From Pardosa pseudoannulata (lineage: Eukaryota > Arthropoda > Arachnida > Araneae > Lycosidae), in assembly GCA_032207245.1 (NCBI GenBank), contig CM063505.1, forward strand, positions 172,415,922 to 172,479,921: DNA of 64,000 nucleotides, read 5' to 3'. Position numbers and translations under genes: made by a program. The notes below the pieces were generated by a model, which saw only the letters and a list, made by a program, of their open reading frames with translations, did not search any database and was not told where the DNA came from. Shown here one piece after another: positions 59,501-64,000 of this stretch. Within the stretch, counting starts at the first letter, position 1; each line of letters opens with the position of its first letter.

Positions 59501-62500
59501 TATTTGATAGTTTTTGTCCTTTAATGTCTGTTTCATTTCTTTAATTATTCTTTTATTTTATTTTATCTTTTAACTGCAACCAATTGTTCTTATTTTTATA
59601 GGGTCAAGCAATTTTTGGAGGCACTTTATTATTCATCTTATTGCCTCTCTGTGTTCTTAAGATATATCTTTGTTTAGGAAAAGGTAAATCTTACTACAGG
59701 CTTCTTGTTGTTTTCTGTGCTAAACTTTGATTTATGCATTAAAATTGTTTATCCATACCTTTTGTTCAGTAGAATTTGTATGCAGGTATGCACCCAGGGG
59801 AAAGCTAGTGTGCTTGAGCTTCTACCAAGCCCTTAAGCAAAATGTGTGCATGAATCACCCTTATGCACTCTTCCTGATTCTATTTTCTCAAGCATTTTGT
59901 AATAAAATAAAACAGTGTTTTTAGTTATTCAATTATTAATTTTTCATATTGCATTCCTGAATTAGTTGAGTGAACCTTTATTCCTCCTCAAATCAAAGAG
60001 GAACCACTCTTTGTTTAGAACAGGGTTTCTTAAACTTTTTGGTGTGGGGACCCCATAATATTTCAGAAAACTTTATGGGACCCTATAAGCATTGCAGTTT
60101 CTTCACATGTACTGTAATATACTATTAAATTGTAGTTTCAGGTCATTAATTTTAATTCTTAATTTTTAGACATAGAACAGTGGGAAAATTTTAAGTAAGT
60201 AACAAGCTTAAAAATATATTGTGATAATAAAGATAAATTTAGCTACTTGGATAAATTCAAAAATTAACTGTAGTTCATTAAGTGTAGCCATTTGGAAGGT
60301 CACTCCTCAGAAAACTCACTTATTTCTAACAGTGTATATTCAAGAATAAAGTATCAATGGGTGTGCATGTATATTTATATTTAATTATATTGTCTAATCT
60401 TTTGCAAAATATTTGACATCATAGGACATTTGGAACTTTTTGTTTTTCCTTGTCTGTACTGTCTTTATCTTTTTTCAGATGCATTGTTTAAAAATATTTG
60501 TTAGTTGGAGAATTATAAGTTAAAGAAATATAAAAAGTACTAAAATTTTTGGTAACCCTAGTTCAGTTCCTGCATTCCCAATTGGGGTCCTAACCCACAG
60601 TTTAAGGAAATCTGGTTTAGTCTGATTTGTTAGATCTTGCTTCAAGGCTTAAAGAGATCGCCTTAGGGCACCAAAGCTTGAAACTGGAGTGGACTGTAAA
60701 TTGGAGTGGGTATAGATGCCTAATGGTACATTAATATATATTATTTATTAAAAGTATTTATTGCTTTACTATTCCATTGCATGCAAATAAACAATCTTTT
60801 TCAATATTATAATGGCCGATTGGTTAGGGTGCTGATCATCGGTACCAGAGTTCATGGGTTCGAATCCCACTATGGCATGGATGTTTTTAGCCGTTCGGAA
60901 TCGACTTTAAGCAGTAGGTCCCGGTCTCTTTAGCCCTCATGTGCAAAACAGTAGACCATAGCGCTCCAAACCAAACCTCAGTATTATAATGGAGGAAAAT
61001 CTACTTGAGAAACACAATAAGGCAACAACATTTGCATGGTTTAGCTTTGTTCGATTATATTTTCAGGAATAAAATTTGTGTTATTTATGCCATATTTTAT
61101 AGCTACCTATTCTTTTAGCTTAATAATATCTATATTGTTTATTTTAATTAAATTAATGCAATACGAAAGTTATTAATAAAATAGTTAATGAAATTGGGAT
61201 TTCAACTTGAGATACATTTCCTATTTTTATAGTTTAGTACTGTATATTGAGCTTTACCAAACTGTTACATTTTATTTTGTTGATCCCTCCCCGAGACACA
61301 ATGCTGTGTGTGCTCCTGTGCTATGATTTTATTCATGCTGTAAATAGTTATTAGGAATATTACTGTTATTAAGAATATTATACTTCTCTTTAACCTCCAG
61401 GTTTAAAATTGTATTAAAGCTTTATAGTAGTTTAAAAATTCTAATACATGTTGAAAATTGATGTAAACTAAGAGACAAAATTTATGTAGTATGAAAATTA
61501 GAGAAATGAATTGCTTAACAAACAAATTATTCATATTTCATAAGATAAGAATCATGATGTCTGAACATGTAAGGCAGTAATGATATTTGCCTACTGTCTT
61601 TGGGTTTGAATTGTACTTCTTGCATGAATCTTCATAGCTATTTAGAATGAATTGTCATGTAATTAAAATATAACCACAAGGTAAAATTATTGTTCATAAA
61701 TTTAGCAATGCATGTATATTAATGTTCTGTAGTGTATCTTCTGATAAGTAAAGTATACCTTGGGTCTAACAGAAGTCTAAATTTCTGTCTTTTTTCCCCA
61801 TAGGAGAAATGATAAAAGTCAAGTCAGAGTTAAATTGTGGTCGCCGTTTCATATTTAAACTGAGTCTTCTTGTTAGTGTTGATATTGTATTTTGGCCTGT
61901 TGTATTTGGAGCCTTGTATGTTGCAATAGGTAAAAAAAGAAATTATGATGAGATTTTTTTTTTTCTCTTGTTTCAAGAAAAGTATATTTCACTTGTAATC
62001 TTCTTTTAAAATTGTTTCTCATTGAACAACCCATTATTTACTTTTAAATTCAAACATTTTTTCAGGACCTTGGTTTGTTGGATATATCATTGATCAGAGT
62101 ATTGGAGTATGTTTTGTGTGGGGTATATTCCTTGCTGGTACATTTCTCCCTGGTGGCTTAACTTATTTTGCAGGAACTGCATATGTAAGTCTATTATTTA
62201 AAACTCCTTTTTCTTTTAATTTTATCATTCTTAAGTGCAGAACTCAACGAGAAAAATGTCTGAATGGGTTAAATTTAGGTTTTAACTTTTTTTTTTTTAA
62301 TAAAATATTTTGGGGTTAAATACTTTTTAAGATTTCCAAACTAATTTTTCTTATTACGTCTATAACAGTACACTTTGTTAATACTTTATATAGTTTAATG
62401 TGAATCAGCTGTGAATGCTGTCATTTAAGTTATAACAATGATATCTCAAACTTGTATTGCAACCATATAAGTTAGCTTGTAATTTGGAGAAATCTAGTGC

Positions 62501-63428
62501 TTAATTATTATTGCTGGAGCTAAGCTAAGCATAGTTTTAGCATCCATAATCTAGTATTATTTCATTTCCAAATCCTAAAGATAATCAAAACAGACTGAAC
62601 TCTTTTAAAATTCCATTTTATTATGTCAAAATTTAGAAACAACAGTTGCCAGCAATTTGATAGAAACTTAAAAAATGTGCCGAGATTATTCCTGAAATTG
62701 CTTTTTTAGGGTTATAAGTTCAAATAAATCATATAGAACATGTGTTAAATCTCATAGAAAATCAAGAAAAAAAGACTGACTGATGCATGTAGACTGATGA
62801 AGTCGCTAGACTGATGCATGCATTAAACCATAGGCCAATTTTAATTAATGCAAGGTGTGGAGGCAGTAATTTTTATATATTACACACTCACACCCACATA
62901 TATGTAAAATATATGTATATATATGTGTGTGTGTGTGTGCGCATGTTATTAGAGACTAATAATGTTTCTTTTTGTTTCTCTTGATCTTTAAAATTGCTTA
63001 AATTTAAGTAACTTATTTCAAAATTTCCTTTTCAGCTTATAACATTTTATATTCCATTCATCTTGTGCCTTTCACACTGCTTGTACCATCATTGCAGAAG
63101 TCTAACCAATGGAAGACCTAAACCATGCAGTTTTCTATCCTACATATATCGACATTTATTGATGTTATTATTTATTTCATGGCAGTCTTTATGTGCCATA
63201 GGTTATTTTTATTCATATGGAGCAATGGCATTATTTTTGGGTTTTACACATACTTGGTCTGTTATAATGGCTTTAGTGTTGTGGAGAGTAGTTGTTACTC
63301 TACCAGAATCAAAGCTTTGTGGATTAGCCTTCCCAAATCCACGGCCAGTTGTTGGCACTCCTTTGTTACCCAGTGAACGGAGCAAACAAATGAATGAGCC
63401 TTTAAATGATATTTTAAGTTCTAGCTGA
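41324..63428 (+). CDS. TMEM62: Transmembrane protein 62 homologue, 14 exons, 672 aa
   Basis: Fourteen exons with GT-AG borders and consistent phase give 2019 coding bases. Residues about 6-22 are a membrane anchor or signal. A calcineurin-like metallophosphoesterase domain follows, with its metal-binding blocks in order: SDLH (D64, H66), GDLVD (D100, D103), RGNHD (N143, H144, D145), FGHY (H232) and CGHLH (H259, H261). All expected metal ligands are present, so an active enzyme is plausible. Residues from about 434 hold several hydrophobic segments (434-458, 476-502, 510-540, 543-560, then 590-640). Length and layout agree with the TMEM62 family (about 640 residues in human). The substrate is not established as far as I know; the enzyme domain probably faces the lumen or outside, an inference from the N-terminal anchor. 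The gene is the best-supported feature of the window. Confidence 0.95.
41507..44542. other. TMEM62 intron 1
   Basis: AT-rich, with a T-rich 3' part before TATCATTAG. No repeat family or extra exon recognised. Confidence 0.6.
44543..44654 (+). CDS. TMEM62: TMEM62 exon 2
   Basis: 112 bases, phase 0 in, one base over at the end. It encodes VSDLHLSIFQDFSRGNDLKV, then FCNETVSVIQPSVVLAT. It holds the first metal-binding block of the phosphoesterase (D64, H66). Confidence 0.93.
44852..45634. mobile_element. Non-autonomous element E8, copy A (intron 2)
   Basis: 783 bases, 90% or more identical by eye to 49748-50553. Ends CATGGTTTCCGCGCACCTGG and, on the other strand, CAGGGTATCTGCC, are short imperfect inverted repeats. 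TATATA flanks both ends (44846-44851, 45635-45640) as a 6-base target duplication, though TA repeats can arise by chance. Both ends are rich in AGTCATGGAAA motifs. Non-coding. Confidence 0.75.
47139..47276 (+). CDS. TMEM62: TMEM62 exon 3
   Basis: 138 bases; acceptor TGTGCAG, donor GTAATT. It encodes GDLVDARTYDHLGSRQYVEE through TTWLDIRGNH, with the second and third metal-binding blocks. The Asp of GNHD is completed in exon 4. Confidence 0.95.
47617..47855. repeat. Direct repeat D240, left copy
   Basis: About 240 bases, repeated at 48848-49080 in the same orientation (for example AATTGTTCTCTT, ATCTTTAACTATAACTAATT, AATAGAGTAATCCACAAAAG). The two copies enclose a GC-richer insert. Confidence 0.85.
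47856..48847. mobile_element. GC-richer insert between the D240 repeats
   Basis: Ends show inverted similarity: GATATCTACGATCTTCCGGC then TTGGCAATTTTGGC near 47870-47915, and on the other strand GATATCTACGCTCCGGCTTT then TTGCCAAAATTGGC near 48832-48800. Inside is a direct duplication of about 85 bases (48460-48545 and 48618-48702), sharing TAGAGGA.AAATAATT. It looks like a DNA transposon without a gene. A frame on the plus strand at 47826-48041 has no family features. Confidence 0.55.
48848..49080. repeat. Direct repeat D240, right copy
   Basis: Matches 47617-47855 closely. After it the unique intron sequence continues. Confidence 0.85.
49437..49482 (+). CDS. TMEM62: TMEM62 exon 4
   Basis: Only 46 bases; acceptor TTCCAG, donor GTAAAA. 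It encodes DNFNVLSLDNKDNLF and two bases of Arg. Its phase fits exons 3 and 5 exactly. The first residue completes the GNHD metal-binding motif, so skipping it would disable the enzyme. Confidence 0.92.
49748..50553. mobile_element. Non-autonomous element E8, copy B (intron 4)
   Basis: 806 bases, same ends and content as copy A. TAGTTA stands on both sides (49742-49747 and 50554-50559), a convincing 6-base target duplication that also fixes the element ends. A 12-base block (GACCATGAATAC) near 50226 is an inverted duplicate of its neighbour that copy A lacks. Confidence 0.82.
50794..50941 (+). CDS. TMEM62: TMEM62 exon 5
   Basis: 148 bases; acceptor TTTTTTCAG, donor GTAATT; ends in phase 0. 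It encodes RKYSVQGSKHRRSYKYTLNH through FIGIDACMNPGPKRPFNFLG. The last block is highly typical of TMEM62. Confidence 0.95.
50942..52839. other. TMEM62 intron 5
   Basis: Near 51765 a 45-base stretch (GAACAGAAAACTAATTCAAA) resembles the sequence just after element E8 copy B at 50560. Near 51607-51650, TTGCCAACTCTCCAGGTTTA may be a worn transposon end. No extra exon recognised. Confidence 0.4.
52840..52961 (+). CDS. TMEM62: TMEM62 exon 6
   Basis: 122 bases; acceptor TTAAAG, donor GTATGC. It encodes DEYVHVQNLAKEAEGNFTVW, then FGHYPTSTIVAPNPGVRELM. H232 of FGHY is a metal-binding residue. Confidence 0.95.
52962..54538. other. TMEM62 intron 6
   Basis: AT-rich with T-runs. No repeat family or extra exon recognised. 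Confidence 0.5.
54539..54661 (+). CDS. TMEM62: TMEM62 exon 7
   Basis: 123 bases; acceptor ACATAAG, donor GTAAAT. It encodes SSGPYLCGHLHTLGGMVPEM through LELELADWKENRK. GHLH carries the last metal-binding histidines (H259, H261). Confidence 0.95.
54662..56260. other. TMEM62 intron 7
   Basis: AT-rich; contains the S3 repeat copy at 55785-55965. The stretch at 55630-55740 is a local shuffle of TTAATACTTAATTT-like units. No extra exon recognised. Confidence 0.5.
55785..55965. repeat. Dispersed repeat S3, second copy
   Basis: Shares CATATTCCAGTTAGGTGGGC, CAGTGTTTAGTTC and GCATGCTTCGTCCTCAGTTG with 30430-30505. GC-richer than the intron around it. Confidence 0.5.
56261..56416 (+). CDS. TMEM62: TMEM62 exon 8
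   Basis: 156 bases; acceptor TTTACAG, donor GTATGT. It encodes YRICAVDHGIFSFTDQYLED, then WPLILVTNPKNALMTMPSIE, a typical TMEM62 block after the enzyme domain. Confidence 0.95.
56417..57408. other. TMEM62 intron 8
   Basis: AT-rich; nothing recognised. Confidence 0.5.
57409..57571 (+). CDS. TMEM62: TMEM62 exon 9
   Basis: 163 bases; acceptor GTTTCAG, donor GTATAT; ends in phase 0. It encodes VLIFSPYPIETAKLKIDDDD through LPLFTSHWEPLEYMEGLHKM, probably the first part of a beta-sandwich between enzyme and membrane domains. Confidence 0.93.
58090..58350 (+). pseudogene. Ghost copy of TMEM62 exon 11 and its upstream intron
   Basis: This part of intron 9 aligns with 59360-59635. The intron part matches over about 200 bases (GATTAAT.AATTGATAACAAG and CATATTAACTATA). 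The exon start then reads TTCTTATTTTTATAGGCTCA, against TTCTTATTTTTATAGGGTCA at the real exon. The acceptor AG survives, but the coding part has indels and soon loses similarity. It is a relic of a local duplication and would not encode the membrane segment. Confidence 0.75.
59186..59293 (+). CDS. TMEM62: TMEM62 exon 10
   Basis: 108 bases, phase 0 at both ends; acceptor TGTATAG, donor GTAAGA. It encodes DVNGNEKTLHHEFSLDGTRS, then KFPLGARFALMGHISV, completing the extracytoplasmic sandwich before the first C-terminal membrane segment. Confidence 0.93.
59602..59683 (+). CDS. TMEM62: TMEM62 exon 11
   Basis: 82 bases; acceptor TTTTTATAG, donor GTAAAT. It encodes GQAIFGGTLLFILLPLCVLK and IYLCLGK, a membrane segment (about residues 434-458). 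A decayed copy lies at 58320. Confidence 0.92.
60021..60614. mobile_element. Non-autonomous hAT-type element, 594 bases
   Basis: Left end CAGGGTTTCTTAAACTTTTT, with GGGGACCCC after it. Right end on the other strand CAGATTTCCTTAAACTGTGG, also followed by GGACCCC. Such CAGGGTTTCTTAAAC termini are of hAT (Charlie-like) type. Flanks GTTTAGAA (60013-60020) and GTTTAGTC (60615-60622) match at 6 of 8 bases, fitting an aged 8-base target duplication. No transposase. Confidence 0.78.
60808..60988 (+). repeat. tRNA-derived SINE (family S1), best copy
   Basis: Head: TGGCCGATTGGTTAGGGTGC (A box) and CATGGGTTCGAATCCCACTA (perfect B box GGTTCGAATCC). Body: CGGAATCGACTTTAAGCAGT, AGGTCCCGGTCTCTTTAGCC, CAGTAGACCATAGCGCTCC. 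It retains pol III promoter boxes and so could be transcribed. The absence of a folded anticodon arm and acceptor stem argues against a tRNA gene. Confidence 0.82.
61804..61929 (+). CDS. TMEM62: TMEM62 exon 12
   Basis: 126 bases; acceptor CCCATAG, donor GTAAAA. It encodes EMIKVKSELNCGRRFIFKLS, then LLVSVDIVFWPVVFGALYVA, a membrane segment (about 476-502). Confidence 0.93.
62066..62184 (+). CDS. TMEM62: TMEM62 exon 13
   Basis: 119 bases; acceptor TTTTCAG, donor GTAAGT; ends in phase 0. It encodes GPWFVGYIIDQSIGVCFVWG, then IFLAGTFLPGGLTYFAGTAY, membrane-embedded with Gly- and Pro-containing turns. The intron before it is only 136 bases, the shortest of the gene. Confidence 0.93.
62185..63035. 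other. TMEM62 intron 13
   Basis: AT-rich; a (TG)n microsatellite lies at about 62921-62939. Nothing else recognised. Confidence 0.5.
63036..63428 (+). CDS. TMEM62: TMEM62 exon 14 (terminal)
   Basis: 393 bases with TGA at 63426-63428; acceptor TTTTCAG. It encodes the last membrane segments (LITFYIPFILCLSHCLYHHC; LLMLLFISWQSLCAIGYFYS; GFTHTWSVIMALVLWRVVVT) and a short polar tail ending LNDILSSS. A possible polyadenylation signal ATTAAA lies at 63676-63681. Other frames open here on both strands are shadows. Confidence 0.95.
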   Translation, partial: LITFYIPFILCLSHCLYHHCRSLTNGRPKPCSFLSYIYRHLLMLLFISWQSLCAIGYFYSYGAMALFLGFTHTWSVIMALVLWRVVVTLPESKLCGLAFPNPRPVVGTPLLPSERSKQMNEPLNDILSSS

Positions 63429-64000
63429 TTAAACATTTCTTTAACAATTTATGCTTTTGTATTACTTCCCTCTTTTTTATAAATTATGTAAATTATATAA
63501 TTTTTTAAATGCTTCTATTGTGTCTTAGACTTATTAATTCTTGAAAGACATTCAATCTCATTCATTTAAATATCTATGGGAAATATTTTTCCATAATTTT
63601 TGTATGTGAAATCTGTGTCTTTGCCAGGAGCCTTAAAAATAGAAGTACAAAGTCTATGGCATACTATTAACATTTATTAAATTATATACAATTTTATGGT
63701 TTGTATGTTTATGTTTTCTTATGCTTTGTATCCTAATTGTTTGGATATTATTTTCAGCTATATTTGATGTTTGAGTACTCTCTTCTCATCATACTTTGGT
63801 TATTTATTTATTTCTTATTCAATACTTTTATTAAAATTTTCTTTAACTTTGGAATACGGTAGTTTTCCTCTTTTCATCTGTAACTGCTGTTTGTAATTAT
63901 TCAATCAGTGTTTAAAATATGTCATTGGGATAAAGTAATTTTTGTAAATCGGTACGTATTGGTGGTTTATTAAGTTTTAATTTTATGAAAAGATTTTTCT
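63429..64000 (+). other. TMEM62: TMEM62 3' UTR and downstream flank
   Basis: AT-rich. The variant signal ATTAAA (63676) and another near 63831 are candidates for transcript ends. No further gene starts before the window ends. Confidence 0.4.

Larger units (their letters stand above)
59684..61803. other. TMEM62 intron 11
   Basis: Holds a hAT-type non-autonomous element (60021-60614) and an S1 SINE (60808-60988). The remainder is AT-rich with nothing recognised. Confidence 0.6.

Noticed and set aside
60808..60890. Functional tRNA gene
   Set aside because: The A and B boxes are present, but the acceptor and anticodon stems do not pair, and the same body follows in other copies. It is a SINE head.
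62116..62319. Separate small membrane protein on the plus strand
   Set aside because: It is TMEM62 exon 13 read through into intron 13.

Overview
This window is nuclear DNA of an animal. It is strongly AT-rich, its genes are split by GT-AG introns, and it is full of decayed transposable elements of metazoan type. The mix (copia, Gypsy and BEL/Pao remnants, piggyBac, Tc1-like, hAT, tRNA-derived SINEs, several small inverted-repeat elements) fits an arthropod. A chelicerate such as a spider is my best guess, but that is an inference. No bacterial or viral gene clusters, CRISPR arrays or rRNA genes were seen.

Two genes could be rebuilt exon by exon with matching codon phase at every junction. 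On the minus strand, 32340 down to 16570, is a four-exon gene for a 427-residue protein. It has an N-terminal zeste-type Myb/SANT-like DNA-binding domain split across exons 1 and 2, a low-complexity middle and a C-terminal helical segment. On the plus strand, 41324 to 63428, is a 14-exon gene for a 672-residue protein that I recognise as TMEM62: an N-terminal membrane anchor, a calcineurin-like metallophosphoesterase domain and a C-terminal multi-pass membrane region. The two genes are divergently arranged, about 9 kb apart. A diverged second copy of the SANT exon 1, with its donor site, lies at 2457-2729.

Layout. 0.96-2.03 kb: broken Tc1-like transposase. 2.46-2.73 kb: SANT exon-1 paralogue. 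3.6-3.8 kb: SINE. 4.47-5.73 kb: broken Gypsy gag/protease and primer-binding site. 5.85-5.99 kb: small inverted-repeat element (family M). 7.56-8.1 kb: dispersed repeat shared with 37.1-37.6 kb. 8.75-12.93 kb: copia element with five reading-frame breaks, a 3' LTR and no 5' LTR found. 13.7-14.7 kb: interrupted SINE and Gypsy RT remnant. 16.6-32.3 kb: SANT gene, whose introns hold a BEL/Pao pol remnant, a hAT C-terminal fragment, and a 1.2-kb segment present three times that overlaps a hAT-type element. 33.6-35.7 kb: piggyBac element with intact ends and TTAA flanks. 36.9-38.5 kb: inverted-repeat element rich in CCAACG. 38.9-40.65 kb: microsatellites, LTR-like pieces and a near-perfect hairpin. 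40.87-41.03 kb: family M copy just upstream of TMEM62. TMEM62 introns hold two copies of a 0.8-kb element with target duplications, a 1-kb insert between 240-bp direct repeats, a ghost copy of exon 11, a hAT-type non-autonomous element and a SINE.

The two host genes have no evident functional link: one product is probably nuclear and DNA-binding, the other a membrane protein with a phosphoesterase domain. I found no convincing undescribed system. The most informative points are the SANT exon duplication, the ghost TMEM62 exon, the triplicated array and the well-preserved transposon ends.
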